Shown here: positions 46,505 to 60,412 of the stretch, in pieces
Layout of the letters: the number at the start of each line of letters is the position of its first letter
Numbering within the stretch: the first letter of the stretch is position 1
Source: Adenanthera pavonina
Lineage: Eukaryota > Streptophyta > Magnoliopsida > Fabales > Fabaceae
Assembly (NCBI GenBank): GCA_026686845.1
Contig: JAIVEN010000012.1
Coordinates: 25,980,501 to 26,044,500 of the forward strand
DNA length: 64,000 nucleotides
Reading direction: 5' to 3'
The notes under the pieces: generated by a model
Seen by the model: the letters and a program-made list of their open reading frames with translations, nothing else
The model's database searches: none
What the model was told of the DNA's origin: nothing
Made by a program: the position numbers and the translations under genes

Positions 46505-49500
46505 ATCAATTTTTAAAAATATATTTAAAAAATATGTATGTCTATAAAAATATAAGAAAAAAAGGTAAATAATATAAATATTTTTTATAAAAAAAAAAGA
46601 AACTGATTGAAGACAATGAGAACAAACTTTTTTTCTTTTCCACCTTTTGATGTCCGGGTCATTATTTTATTTTATTTTTTAAAAAAGTAGAACTAATTGT
46701 TACTTTTATATTAAGTTATTTCAAATAAATTACGCTGTAAATAGAATGTGCAAAATAGAACAAAATGAAAGCATATTATCTGTTTCTCAACTACTAATTA
46801 CATTGTTGCTTTCAATTACAATGACTAGATGTAAATTTCACGTAACAATGTTTATAGATTCAATTTTGAATAAAAACCAAACTAATCCATTTAGCTTTTT
46901 GTGGAATCTTTTGATTTCACATGTAATTAGTTTGATTTAGTTCAAAAATTAGTTTGGTTTGATTTGATCATGTTAAATTAAATTTTTTAAATAAAGAATT
47001 GCACCTTTCTTAAAAAATTAATTGAATTAAATATGTTTTACATAGATACTTTATTAACATAACTTATATCTAAATAATTTACTAACTAATATATTTTATG
47101 AACACTTATTTACATTCTTTCTCCAAAATCAACAAATATTTTGTAAATTATAATTTACTAAAATACTCATGGAGTAAGTATAAAAAAAACGATAGAGACT
47201 AAGTATCATTGTTTTGCAAAACAAAATGTTAGTTTTGGCTTATTTGTTTTAGTTTTGAAGTTATTTGGCTCCCTTTAATGAATAAATTTATTTACAAATA
47301 TGATTTACTCTTTTTTTTTTCCTCAACTCTTATGAGAGTTATTTTATTATGAAAGTGGCTAAGTATATTATGGGGCGCAAATACAAATAAGAAGATTTAA
47401 TGGGTATTAATAAAAAATTGGTATTATAATTTATAAATAGAAAATATATTAAATATGTATAGAAGGTGTGAGTAGATTTGGTTCAGATTTCAATTCAAGG
47501 CTCTAAAACCGAATTCAAATTAAACCGACTCAATTCCAATAATGTAAAAATAAACTAGATCTCATTTTAATTTGATTTGGATTAGTTTTATTTGGTTTGA
47601 TTTAGTGTTATAAGTTTGGATCAATTTTAAACACCTTTAATTTTACGTATTGTATGGAGTCTACAATATAAGCCACATTTTGAATTCAGGCTGAGATAAG
47701 TGATAAAAACTCCTATCTATTAAACAATTTTCAATTTTTGTATATGTAGTAAATCTAGTCAAGAGAGGTTTACTATTTATTCTATGTACTCAAGAAAGAT
47801 TAGCTAAACACAACTCAAATAAGACTCAATGTAATATATAGAGAAATGTATCTAGTGTATTGAAAAATATAACAATATGTTTGTCTATTTAAACATATCA
47901 CCTCATTAAATAAGTGGTAAATGATTTGATTTTACATTAATATCATGTTAATAAAATAAATAAATAATCATGAATAATTTTGCTTTTATATATTATATTG
48001 ATATTGGTATTGATGATTAATTGAATTTTCAAAGTCTTTCCTAGTTAGTAAATGTTCATTTATTTTTGGGTACATAATTTGTTTTAATGTGCATGAAATA
48101 TGGATATGAATAAATTGTCTCAACATTTTCAGATATAAAAAATATTTTAAATAAAACTAAAAATTAAAAAAAATATATATATTTATTATAATCATTCAAG
48201 TTGACAAGATAGGTAAACTTTTGGGAAAATCAAGCTTTTTGTCTCCATAATTTAAGCAAGTTTTGAAGTAGATCATTACACCTTAAAACTTGTTAAACCA
48301 TTTCCTATTATTTGCACAATTAGATCCATTAGTCCCTATACTTTGTAAATAAATGATTAATCCCCGATGGTGTTATAAATTGCACATGTGGCTAACAAAC
48401 TCTAACATGGCATATGATAAGGAAGACGCATTGGATTAATATGGCAACATGAGCACCAAGTAGACGCTTAGTAGGAAGCAGATTAGACTTTGAATATTCT
48501 CACCACTTATCCTTTGTTGTTAAGTGTGATTATTAGGTTAGGGATCAGAGGCCTCTTTGTTGCTTAATTATCTGTTGCCTTGCCTCACACATAAGGTTGT
48601 CTCCCATTGCCAGTGGTCACCTTTGTGTCCGAGGAACCAAATCTACATCTACGTTCATCAAACCTAGGCTTCCGCGGACTCTTCACTTCAGTTAGCAACC
48701 TTTCAAATCTAGATACAAGGAGAGGGTGGGAGAGAGAGATAAGCAGCATATTAGTGGCAGAGAAAGGGAAGCTTAGTGTTGATTGATCGATGACTTTGAG
48801 GCTCAACCGCAGAAGCTACGTGATGATGGAGCCACTAATGTTGAAATCCCTAATCCACAAGTAACACATGCCTGTATATACTTCACTGAGCATTCTTTCT
48901 AGGTTCAACTTGAAGAATTGTAAGTTGCTTCTCTTCAATCTTCATGCTCCGGTCGAGCTTTCGATCTACTACCAAAGATGGAAGCTTTGCTGACTTTATT
49001 TGTTCACTTAAGTCACATGTCAAGTTCATTGCCTTGGCCTACAACAAGAAAATTGGCAACAAGGAATTGAAGGACATCGACTAAAAGAGAAATAATGCCG
49101 TTCAAATGCCTAGAATTTCATATAAAATGCTCATTGAATCATCTATAGATGACATTAATATTGTGAAGTTTGATGATATGTAAAAGAGTTGTGTGTTAAT
49201 TTGTTCCTTTTGTTTTCTCATAAAGGTTTTAAGTGAATGAATACATTAAAATGATGAATTGTTTCCTCTCCATATTTGTTTTGTAATTAAGGCTCTGAAG
49301 AATGTTTGATTTCGCATTGCAATAAAAAGATTGGCAAATTTGTGCTGTCTAAAACTCTGAAAACTTGTATACTTGAAATTATAAAATTCTATTATTAATT
49401 CTTCTCAAAATTCATTTGAATCAATTTTTTATTCCCTTGGTTTAGGGTGTCTAAGACTATGAAAGCTAACTCACTTTTTTTATTCAGCTTGTAGAGGTTG

Positions 49501-49747
49501 TACTCTTTATAGTTCATTTGCCTTCTATTTGGAGGGGTTCTAGTTGCAGTTCTTGTCCTGGTATTTCCAGTACGAATACTAGATTGAATACTATGAAGAG
49601 CTAATAAAAGAAGCATAAATCGTATATACTTAATAGGAAGATGCTGTCTCCCACCCGGATGAACCCTATAAGTCTTCTTACGATCCAAAAGGCATGAAGT
49701 TAAGATGCAATTCCATCAGAAAATTTGGGGATATTGGCTATGGAAGA
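46505..49747. other. AT-rich intergenic region right of the pararetrovirus
   Basis: Very AT-rich to about 48400. From 48550 to 49100 composition is more gene-like, with short broken frames on both strands (one near 48960-49090 reads about 25 residues before a stop) that I cannot assign. The interval 49400-49690 has a 97-codon minus frame with no recognised similarity. No gene is called. Confidence 0.4.
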
Positions 49748-50276
49748 TGTGCGGGCCAAAATGAGCGGGCCGAGATTACAAGTCCGAGGTGTGTGGACGC
49801 CCCTTTTGAAGCCTCACTTTCCGGGCTCATATACACCGAGCTATAATTCAGAGCCCGAGCTTAAGCGTGGCAAGCCGAATGATACGTCGGTTACTGAACG
49901 ATAAGACCGAGTAGTCGTATGGCCAAATGATCGTCTGACTGAACAACATCTCGGCCATATGGCCGACTACGGGTTTTTCCACGAAAAACCGTATTGTCCC
50001 AAAAACACCTGGCTAGGAGTAACAGTTACAGGATCATAGCAGTTATGAAATCATAACCGCAAGACGAAAAATAAGGGGTCATGCGGATAGAGCGTGATAT
50101 TCCATAATGAGCATTTATGAAATATCCCGATAAATTAGGGATGATGGGGATAAGTTAAGAAAAAAACCTTAACGGTCAGGGAGAGGTCAATAAAAAAGGA
50201 AGGAGGATAAGCAGAAGGGGGAGATTGCACTGCACACAGGCCAAGTGGAATAGTCTCTCGGTCTTTTGATGGAACA
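49748..50276 (+). repeat. 5' LTR of Tat copy 2
   Basis: 529 bp, TGTGCGGG...GGAACA. Related to, but clearly diverged from, the copy 1 LTR, with several small indels. Confidence 0.95.
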
Positions 50277-50279
50277 TTT

Positions 50280-50298
50280 TTGGCGCCCACCGTGGGGC
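50280..50298 (+). other. Primer-binding site region, Tat copy 2
   Basis: TGGCGCCCACCGTGGGG three bases after the 5' LTR, identical to copy 1. Confidence 0.8.
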
Positions 50299-50330
50299 CG
50301 AGGAAAACTATCCCATCACCACCAAGAATC

Positions 50331-53300
50331 ATGGTGCGAACCAGGAGCAGTGCGGGTGCAGGAGGACGGCGCTCTGAAGACAGGCCTTCTTTGGAGGATC
50401 ACCCTGTCATTCGGGCAATGCGTGAGGAGATGGAGATGCTAAGAAAGGAGAACGAGGAGATACGTGAAAGGAATAGGCAACTGGAGCAGGAACGCTATCA
50501 TGAAGGTACTTCTCTTCCTGGAGGAGGGGAACGGGGGAATACCAACAGAGATACTCAGCGTTCACATCAGGAGGGAAGTCGACGTGAGGAAACACACCAC
50601 TCAGAGACACACATTGACAATTTGCGAGGAGATAAGCAGGCTGCCCGGAGACATCCTTTCGTTGATGGCATTATGGAGACGCCATTGCCAAAAGGGTGGA
50701 AGGGCCTAAATCTTGAAAGATATGATGGTACTACCGATCCGGATGAGCATGTGGATGCATATGTTACACAGGTAAATTTGTTCACGAATGAGGATGCAGT
50801 TTTGTGTAGGGTCTTCCCTACGTCCTTAAAAGGAGCAGCTCTCAGTTGGTATACCCGGCTTCCATCACGATCTATCGATTGCTTTGAAACTTTATTTAAT
50901 AAATTCAAAGCGCAATACGCAACCAGCCGACCCCACCAGCTCACATCGGCTGCGTTGGTAAACTTACGACAGGAGAAGGATGAGTCCTTAAGGAGTTTCA
51001 TGGAGCGTTTTTCTTCAGTCTCGGTAAAGATCCGGGATCTAAACCCTGAAGTAGCAATGCATACGATGCTGATGGCTCTCAAGCCGGGACCGTTTGCTGA
51101 CCACCTATGTCGAAAACCGCCTTCCAACATGGATGAGCTTAGAAATCGTGCGGCTGGATGTATACAAATGGAGGAGGTCTCAAAGTTTAGAAATAAGGCC
51201 AGGACTGACCTGGATAGGCGAACGGACTCAAGCAGCCGTGGAAGTCTGAGGCTGACATTAGAAAAGGGGAAGTTTAAAAGAGAGGGTGTTAGTCGGGGAC
51301 CGAAGTATGATTTCTACACCCCACTAAACACCAGCCGTGCTCGAATTTTGGATGAAGCTTGTAATACCGAATTGATACGGCTCCCAGCTCCAGGACACAC
51401 ACCGGAGACGGCAGATCAGTCAAAACATTGCAGGTACCATCGCAATTATGGTCATACCACGGAAGAGTGTTGGACATTACGGAACAAGATTGAGGAGCTG
51501 ATCCAGGCCGGTCATCTCGGCAACTTCGTACATAGGGGCCACGGAAGTCGACCCTCCTATGGGCGAGGCCGAGGGGGAGGTCAAGTCCGGGCTCAAGTGG
51601 AACCTCGGCAACCGAACAAAGAAGGAGTGCAGCCAGATGACACTCGAAACAGGGAAGGAGACAGAATAAGAGGGATTATCAACACAATATCAGGAGGGTT
51701 TGCCGGAGAAGGAGCAACCAGCTCGGCCAGGAGAAGACACTTGAGGGCTATTCGAACAGTAAATGCAACGATGCACCGAGCGCCCCGGAGTTCTCGTCCC
51801 ATCACCTTTTCGGACGAGGATTTCGAAGGAGTCGATCCTAATCAAGATGATCCCATGGTGATTTCGGTGGAGGTGGCCAATTACGTCGTTAGAAAGACAC
51901 TAATAGACCAAGGGAGCTCGGCGGATATTTTGTATTATTCCACCTTCCAGAAGCTCGGGATACCTGAGGAAACAATCAAGCCTTATCGTGATCCGTTGGT
52001 CGGCTTTGCAGGAGAACAGGTTCATACCCGAGGTTATGTGGAGCTGTTGACCACCTTCCGTGGAGATATCGGATCAAAAACCATCATGGTCAGGTACCTT
52101 ATAATTGATGCAGTAACTTCTTACAATATCTTGATAGGTAGACCTGCGTTAAACGAGTTCGGCGCCGTGGTTTCCACTCTGCATCTCACAATGAAGTTTC
52201 CCTCGGCGACCGGGAACATAATTGCCATAAAAGCTGATCAAAAGGTGGCAAGACAATGCTATTTGGATAGCCTAAAAGTTACCAGAGGAAGGGTGGTTGG
52301 CAGCAATGGACATACGAAAAAGGATACAACATCAGTAGGCTTGGTGGAGCTTGATCCTCTACTTGATTTACAGGACCAAAGGCCGAAGCCTATTGAAGAA
52401 TTACATAAATTTCAGCTTGCCGGTGAAGACCGGTGCACTAGCCTTGGAAGTAAACTGGGAGGTGAGGTCAAGGAGCAGATAACAAAGATGCTGAAGGACA
52501 ATGTTGATTTGTTCGCATGGACTTCTTCAGACATGCCGGGAATTGATCCCAATTTTCTATGCCACAAACTGGCGGTGTACCCTGAAGCTAAGCCGATAGC
52601 GCAAAGGAAAAGGCGGGTAGGCGAGGAAAGGCGGAGGGCAATGAAGGAAGAAACTGTAAAGTTGATTGATGCTGGGTTCATCCGAGAAGTTGAATATACA
52701 ACATGGTTGGCCAATGTGGTGCTCGTTAAGAAGGCTAATGGAAGGTGGAGAATGTGCACGGATTATACCGACCTCAACAAGTCATGCCCGAAAGATACAT
52801 ACCCCCTCCCGAGCATAGATCGGCTTGTAGATGGAGCATCAGGATGTGGCCTACTCAGTTTTCTGGATGCCTACTCTGGGTACAATCAGATAAGAATGTA
52901 CCCCCCTGACGAGGAGAAAACCGCGTTCATGATTGAGGACGCTAATTATTGTTATCAGGTGATGCCGTTCGGACTGAAGAATGCTGGGGCTACTTACCAA
53001 CGGTTGATGGATAAAATATTTCAGGAACAGATTGGAAGAAACCTTGAAGTATATGTTGACGACATGGTAGTTAAGTCCGAAGATCCCTCCAAGCATGCAG
53101 CCGACCTTGGAGAGGTGTTCGGAAGAATACGGAAGTACAACATGAGGTTAAATCCTGAGAAATGCGTATTCGGAGTCAACGGGGGGAAATTCTTAGGATT
53201 TATGTTAACACATCGGGGTATTGAAGCCAATCCCGACAAATGCCGAGCTATTATTGACATGAGAAGCCCCCAAAACATAAAAGAAGTGCAGAAACTGACA

Positions 53301-55589
53301 GGGCGACTAGCATCACTATCACGCTTTATACCGAGGTTAGCGGAGAAAGCTAGGCCGTTCTTCAAGTTGCTTAAAAAGGCCGCGCGGTACGAGTGGAATG
53401 AGGAATGCGAGCAGGCATTTCAGAATTTCAAAGGCTTCTTCTCGGCACCTCCGATACTTAATCGGCCGACTCCCAACAAAGAATTACTATTGTATATGTC
53501 GGTGACCGAACATGCAATTAGCTCGGTGATGGTACAAGAAATGGGCAGGCAGCAGATACCGGTATACTTCATCAGCCGAATACTGCACGATGCTGAAACG
53601 AGGTATCAGACTATTGAAAAGTTAGCTCTGGCTCTGGTCACATCGGCGAGAAGATTACGACCTTATTTTCAAAGTCACGAGGTTATTGTGAAAACCGATC
53701 ACCCCGTAAAGCAAGTCCTGAGGAAACCCGAATTAGCCGGACGAATGATCTCGTGGTCAGTCGAGTTGTCAGAGTTCGGTATGAGATACGAGCCTAGAGG
53801 GCCAATTAAGGCGCAATGTTTGTCTGATTTTGTCGCCGAACTTACTCCATCCGTCGATTCCAAAGGCGGGGTCCGATGGACACTTTACGTAGATGGCTCC
53901 TTTAACACTAAAGGGAGCGGTGCGGGAATCATTCTGAAAGGTCCTGGTGGACTAATTTTGGAACAGTCTCTTAAAATCGACTTCTCAGTCACCAACAACC
54001 AGGCCGAATACGAAGCTCTTATTGCCGGGTTAAAACTAGCTAAAGAAGTGGGAGCGAGGCAAGTTAGGTGTCGGAGTGACTCACAGTTGGTTTCTGAACA
54101 AGTCTCGGGGACTTATCAGGCTAAAGATCCACAGCTGGCAAAGTACTTGGATAAGGTAAAACGATTGGCAGAATGCTTTGAAGAATTTGCGATTGAGCAC
54201 ATTCCAAGAGAGGAGAACTCTCGAGCTGACCTGTTGTCCCGATTGGCTAATGTCAAAAAGCTCGGACAACATGAGACGATCATCAGGGAAACAATACATC
54301 AGCCCAGTATCGATCTTGATGAAGTTATGATCGGAGACAGCGTGGATCGGGACTGGATGACCCCTATTTGGAACTATCTAGCGGAAGGGACCTTACCCAG
54401 CAACCAAAATGAAGCAAGGAGATTGAAGATGAAATCTTCCCATTACATAATAATGGGAGGATACTTATACAGGCGAGGATTCTCAACTCCCCTCTTAAAA
54501 TGCCTCTCTCCCGAACAGGCGAACTATGTTATGAGTGAAATCCATGAAGGAGTGTGTGGGATGCATACTGGTGGAAGATCTATGGCAGCAAGAGTAATCC
54601 GGGCCGGTTATTATTGGCCTACTATGCGAGCTGATTGTACCGAGTATAGTAAGAAGTGTAATGAGTGCCAAAGGTTTGGTAGTCTGCGCCATGCACCGCC
54701 GGAAGAATTGCACACAATGATGTCTCCGTGGCCATTCATGGTCTAGGGAATGGATATTCTTGGACCTTTCCCGATGGGTAAAGGGCAGGTCAAGTTCTTA
54801 CTAGTGGGCATAGACTATTTCACTAAATGGATTGAGGCGGAATCGTTAGCTAAGATCACGGCACAGCAAGTACAGAAATTTGTATGGAGGAATATTATCT
54901 GTCGGTATGGGATTCCTCACTCGGTGGTTACGGATAATGGAAGGCAGTTTGTTGATAGAAACCTGAAGCAATTCTATGAACAGCTCGGTATTAAGCATCG
55001 AGTGTCTTCGGTCGAGCATCCACAAACAAATGGACAAGCAGAAGCAGCGAACAAGGTTATCCTCGGAGAACTCAAGAAGAGATTGGGAAGAGCGAAGGGG
55101 GCCTGGGCTGAGGAATTGCCGAGCATCCTATGGGCCTATCGTTGCACACCTCAGTCAAGCACCAAAGAAACCCCTTTTAGGTTGACTTTTGGAGCTGACG
55201 CAATGATCCCGGTTGAAGTGGGAGAGCCGTCTTTTAGGCGAATATTCCCCGACCAACACGCGAACCAGGAAAACATGGGAGTTGAACTAGATTTATCCGA
55301 AGAGGTCAGGGAAAACGCACGTATACAGGAAGAAGCTTGTAAGCAAAGAGTGGCTCGGCGTTATAATTCTCGGCTTAAGCCAAGAAGTTTTGTTGGTGGA
55401 GATCTTGTTTGGAGAAAGCAGAGCGAAGCAAGGAAGAACATCGGCGAGGGAAAGCTAGCTGCAAATTGGGAAGGACCTTACAGGGTTACTGAAGCGTTGG
55501 GCAACGGAGCATATAGATTAGAAAAGCTGTCAGGAGAAGCAATCCCTAGGACATGGAATGCCTCTCACCTCAAAAATTATTTCAGTTAA
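50331..55589 (+). pseudogene. gag-pol polyprotein, Tat copy 2 (one nonsense codon)
   Basis: 1753 codons from ATG 50331 to TAA 55587, the same length as copy 1 with no frame difference. The first 1471 codons are open and include Gag, an intact zinc-knuckle-like motif (C, H, H, C in CRYHRNYGHTTEEC), protease, complete RT (YVDDMVVKS), both RNase H domains and the integrase HHCC region. Codon 1472 is TAG (54744-54746) where copy 1 has Trp, three residues before the first catalytic Asp of integrase. Gag, protease, RT and RNase H could therefore still be made, but integrase would lack its catalytic core. The rest of the frame to the end remains open. Confidence 0.93.
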
Positions 55590-55743
55590 GTGATGTATAC
55601 AAGGAAGGTGATGTACCCTTTTTCCTAACTCGGTCTTTTTTCCCAAAGAATATGCAAAGAGGGTTTTGGCCGAGAAGGTTTTAACAAGGCACGCCTATAT
55701 ACTTTAATAAAAGAAATTTTTAATCATGATTATGTTCATTAAC

Positions 55744-56170
55744 CTCGGTCAAGTATGAACCGAGAGAAGTGAAGTTACACCTCGGTCAAGTGTGAATCGA
55801 GGAAATAAAAATTCGGTCAAGTATGAACCGAGGTCCACAACTAATACTCGGTCAAGTGTGAATCGAGGAAATGAAAATTCGGTCAAGTATGAACCGAGGT
55901 CTACAACTAATACTCGGTCAAGTGTGAATCGAGGAAATGAAAATTCGGTCAAGTATGAACCGAGGTCCACAACTAATACTCGGTCAAGTGTGAATCGAGG
56001 AAATGAAAACTTGGTCAAGTTTGAACCAAGAATTTGTTAAAAACTCGGTCAAGTATGAATCGAGGAATTGGAATTCGGTCAAGTATGAACCGAGGTCTGC
56101 AACTAAAACTCGGTCGAGTACGAATCAAGAGGAGGAATTAAATCTAAGTCGAGATTAAACTTAGTCAAAA
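55744..56170 (+). repeat. Tandem repeat array after pol, Tat copy 2
   Basis: A 66-bp unit repeats exactly in phase (starts 55781, 55847, 55913, 55979), each unit with two TCGGTCAAGTRTGAAYCGAGG-type boxes. Diverged single boxes flank the regular part. The array is more regular than in copy 1, implying recent expansion or homogenisation in this lineage. Confidence 0.93.
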
Positions 56171-56307
56171 ATTGAAGGCAGCCAGGTCGAGAAGTAATAT
56201 TGTTATCATTAACAAATCTGAACAAAGACATCAAAGTAAAGCAAAGAAATAGACAATCAAGGAGGTGAGCAGCTCGCAACAGTAGGAACATCTCTCTTTC
56301 TAGTATC

Positions 56308-58262
56308 CTACAATTCATCTTCATCCACAAGCTCACCATCTTTGACATCTTTATGCACATCAAATGCCGAGAGCTCAATTTTCGGCAGGAAAAAATGCAC
56401 CTGACGAAGTGCTTTATGGAAGCCCTCTACGTGCTCTTTCATTATTTGCTGTACGGCTTCCTTAACGTCAGCCTCAAGCTCGTCCTTCCTCTTTTTCACT
56501 TGTTCCAAATCCTCTCGTAATTTAGCGGCAAGGGCCGAGGATTCGGCTTCAGCGCTCTTTGCCCAAGTAATCTCGGTCGTCAGGGCATCCCGCTCTTTCT
56601 CGACTGCTTGCATTTTCATCTCGGCACCAGCAAGGGATTTTTTCAGTTCCTCCACTTGCAGAAGGAGAGCTGCTTGAAACTTTGCAGCCTCGGCGAGTTC
56701 TGAAGAAGCCTTGTCTTTTGCATTAGTTGTTTCCAGAAGCTCGGCTTTTGCAGCTTTCAGGCGACGGTCACTCTCCTCAAACTCCTCCCCACAGAGCGAG
56801 GCCATAGTCGCAGCACGCAGGCACATAGCCGACATAGAGTCCAAAACGGCCTTGGGACCCAATCGTTGCAAAGCTTCTTTGTCCCCAACTTCCTGGATGC
56901 CGCTCCCAAAAAACCTGGCAATGTTCGGATCAATGCTCGAAGGTGAGCGTCTAATGGGAGATGGCAGGAGAGGTGAGCGAATTGAAGAAACAGGCTCCTC
57001 GTCAGTGGTCGGAAGTCGAGCGCGTTTGCTTGGGGGGCTGTGTGGAGAGGAGGTGATTTCCACAACTTCCGGTGTTGTCATTATCTCGGCACGCCCTCTC
57101 TCCTCTTTATCAGGGCGAGACTGCAAGTTCTCGGTAGAAGGTCCTGCTGATGGGGCCATGTTCTTTATTGATCGCCAGTTGAACTTCCCCATCATCACTG
57201 CAGAGTAGAAAGTATGTATTAAAAACTCAGACAAGTATGGCAGCAGAAGAAAAAAGAAACTTAGCACTCACGTGAAAGATCTTTGTTAGGAGTTGAAGAA
57301 TAAGGGAGCCTAAGTAAGATTTTGCAGTTCAAGGGGCGAGGTAATTTATTTAACTTGTCGACATCCTCTTTCTCGGATGCCGACATATCCTCATAGCACC
57401 AAGACTGGAATTCTATCGGAGTCCGAGTCCAATATAGAGGAAACCTGGGTCGTCCCTCCTCATTGAAAAACATCTCCGAATAACCCTCGGCGGGGCGCAC
57501 CTTAAAGAAACTTCCTTTGAAGTCTTTGTAGGATGAGGTATATGGACCGATTATTCCCTTTTTATTCATACCGCTGAGAGAAATCCAGCCGATCTTAGTT
57601 CCAAATCGGATCTGGTAGAAGTAGAGAAATTTTGGAGCGGTCGGTGTCATGTTCAGTTTTCTGCACAGGTTTTCAAAAGCCTTTAAAAACGCCCAGCTGT
57701 TGGGATGAAGCTGAGTCGGAGCGACGTTCAATACCCTTAAAACAGCGCACTCAAACTCCGAAAAAGGAAGGCCAACTCCCAGTGACTCAAATAATGTTTT
57801 ATACATATAAGTAAAATGTGTTTGCCCTCGTTGTGCCGACATAAAAACGTGCTCATCTTCTGTACACGGCTCGGCAACCACGGCCTCCTCAGTTTGTATA
57901 CTAGACAGAGAGATGGACTTCCTCATTTCCATGATCGATTCAGCAGTCCGAAATTTAGAGTGATAAGATCCAACTTCTCCCTTAACCCAATAATATCCCG
58001 GAAGTTGAATGTCGGGAACTGGATCTTTTCGAACCCTTGAAATGATTTTTCGTGGGTTTGGTACGGTTACTTGCGCAGCCGTAGCCGAAGATGAAGCTTC
58101 CCTTTCAGTCGGGATGTCGGCCAGACGAAAATTTAGCTCCTCACTTGGAAAGGAAGAGTTTGATGGTGAAGGATTCTCTCCGATGCCCGTAACTTCCCTC
58201 TCAACCAGGATTCGATGAGGGGACGACCCAGCTAATGTCTCAGATCCTCGGTTGGAACTCAT
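56308..58262 (-). CDS. Antisense spliced gene of Tat copy 2 (gypsy-type transposon protein)
   Basis: Exons 58262-57272 and 57197-56308 with a 74-nt intron (57271-57198), matching copy 1 in exon lengths, intron length and phase, and predicting 626 residues. The gypsy-type-transposon-like N-terminal region and C-terminal coiled coil are both kept. Differences from copy 1 cluster in the coiled coil (for example EELKKSLAGAEMKMQ here against EELKGSLAAAEVKLQ) and the Ser-rich N-terminus, while the central region is nearly unchanged. It is open although the sense gag-pol has a stop. Function is unknown. Confidence 0.85.
57198..57271 (-). other. Intron in antisense gene, Tat copy 2
   Basis: 74 nt with donor GTGAGTGC and acceptor CTCTGCAG, same position and phase as in copy 1. 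Confidence 0.82.
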
Positions 58263-58745
58263 AATGATTGAGAAAAATATGGAATAGAGCGTAGTAATGG
58301 AGAAAAAGGGGAAGGATAGAAGAGGGCGTACCTGAAAAAATGACGAAAGGGCGAGAAAAAGGAGGTTAGAGACGACGGAAAGATTCAGAAAGGAATGAAA
58401 AGCAAATGAAGTTTAAAGTGAAAGGATGAACATTCAAGTCCTACACGTATATAGTGAAAACCCCTTCTCGAAAACAAGCAAATTAATCATGACTTTGGGG
58501 AGTCAATCGTCACCATTGGGGAACGTGCTTCGGCTAACGAAAAGACGCAGCATTAAATAACGCTGCACGCGGCTGTACGTGTACGGGCATTACCGTTTCA
58601 GAAACCGAAATGTCAAGAGTCTCTGGAAAGGTTCTGGAATCCCTAGGGGATTGGAACGATTCAAATTTCAAAAGAGCTAATCTTTAGTAGGTCACGTGAT
58701 TCAGAGCCCTCTCGTCCAAATTGGACTCAAGGCTCGGGGGGCTAG

Positions 58746-59274
58746 TGTGCGGGCCAAAATGAGCGGGCCGAGATTACAAGTCCGAGGTGTGTGGACGCCC
58801 CTTTTGAAGCCTCACTTTCCGGGCTCATATACACCGAGCTATAATTCAGAGGCCGAGCTTAAGCGTGGCAAGCCGAATGATACGTCGGTTACTGAATGAT
58901 AGGACCGAGTAGTCGTATGGCCAAATGATCGTCTGACTGAACAACATCTCGGCCATATGGCCGACTACGGGTTTTTCCACGAAAAACCGTATTGTCCCAA
59001 AAACACCTGGCTAGGAGTAACAGTTACAGGATCATAGCAGTTATGAAATCATAACCGCAGGACGAAAAATAAGGGGTCATGCGGATAGAGCGTGATATTC
59101 CATAATGAGCATTTATGAAATATCCCGATAAATTAGGGATGATGGGGATAAGTTAAGAAAAAAACCTTAACGGTCAGGGAGAGGTCAATAAAAAAGGAAG
59201 GAGGATAAGCAGAAGGGGGAGATTGCACTGCACACAGGCCAAGTGGAATAGTCTCTCAGTCTTTTGACGGAACA
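58746..59274 (+). repeat. 3' LTR of Tat copy 2
   Basis: 529 bp, preceded by the GGCTCGGGGGGCTAG tract and followed by GAAGA. About six substitutions from its 5' partner. Confidence 0.95.
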
Positions 59275-59279
59275 GAAGA

Positions 59280-60412
59280 TTAAGGTTTTGATTGCAATGA
59301 TTTGACGATTGGATGAAAGAAAATGTTAGGTGCAATCCCAAAGAAGATATGATTAGAAGAGTTACAAAATTGTTGATGATAATATTCATGTGGTGGCTCT
59401 TGTTTTTAATTTTACATCCGCAGTCCAACCAGAAGCCACTAATCCCATTCGTCTGCCTCTTCATCAACCAAGTAAGACGTACCATTTTTAACACTGTCTA
59501 GGACTAATCACCTATTTAACAAAGTATAAAGAATAACAAATCTAATTGTGCAAATAATAGATAATACTTTAAAATTTTGAAGTATAAAGACCTATTTTCC
59601 AGTAAAAAAAAACCTATTTAATTTCTAATTGGCAAAATAAGGAAGAACCTGTTTTTATGCTCTTTGAAACTATAAGACCAAATGCTAAATTTTTTTTTTC
59701 TAAACGTTTTCATTAGAAAGATTTTTTTTTACTACGGTTAGGTTGATTGAAACGGACAACATTCTTTAAATAAAGGTGTGAGTTTAAAGTTTGTGATGAA
59801 ATAGTTTATATTGGGAGAACTTGGAAAATAATAGGCTATCACCTTACCAATAGTTTTTTTTCTCATGCCTTTATTTCATATTTCATACTATATTTTTTGA
59901 TTGAGAGATTAGGAAAGTGGTTAAAAAAAATTAGGAAACACCCTAATTTTCCATATCTATAACCTTGTTTGCCCAGACGGGCTAATCAAATGTGCTAATA
60001 GTATATGTAAACATATTAATTCAGTCCAGGAAAATCTTCGTCGCGACCACCATCTTGATGGTATTGACTATTGATAGGGTACAGAAACAGGCTATTACTT
60101 TCAAAATTCCTCTTTTGTTGCCGATTCTCTTCACTCCTCTCCCCGGCTTCACGGAAATCTCTGAGAGGGGTTCTCTTCCATGAATGCCCACCGTCTTACT
60201 CACTCCGCTGCAAATTCTTCTCACCCCATTAATAATCTTATCTGTGGAGTGTTCGAAAATTTTAATCTTTTCTTGGAAGATTTTGATCAACCTTTGTGGG
60301 CTACTTAGGGTTTGAAGAGCATCGCGATTTTGGCCGAGTTTTCCGTTTTTGTTTTCTTCGGGTTTCTTATTATTGTAGATATAGAGGCTGGTTAGGGTTT
60401 TGTTAGTTGGAG
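59280..60412. other. Promoter side of the Nab2/ZC3H14-like gene
   Basis: 1.1 kb between Tat copy 2 and the start codon. AT-rich to about 60000, then more GC-balanced with several TC-rich stretches and GTTAGGGTTTTG just before the ATG, probably the 5' UTR. No separate gene is seen. Confidence 0.55.

Larger units (their letters stand above)
49748..59274 (+). mobile_element. Ty3/Gypsy LTR retrotransposon, Tat lineage, copy 2
   Basis: A complete 9.5-kb element in the same orientation as copy 1, flanked by GAAGA (49743-49747 and 59275-59279). LTRs are 529 bp with about six differences by eye, so it is somewhat older than copy 1. The target duplication and LTR length differ from copy 1, showing a separate insertion and not a segmental duplication. 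The internal layout is the same, with one nonsense codon in gag-pol at 54744. Confidence 0.96.

Noticed and set aside
49395..49688. 97-codon minus-strand frame with basic and hydrophobic patches, possibly an organelle-derived insert.
   Set aside because: I could not match it to any plastid or mitochondrial gene I know, so nothing is called.
1825..59279. Copies 1 and 2 of the Tat element as ends of a segmental duplication.
   Set aside because: Target duplications, LTR lengths and flanking sequences differ, so these are independent insertions.
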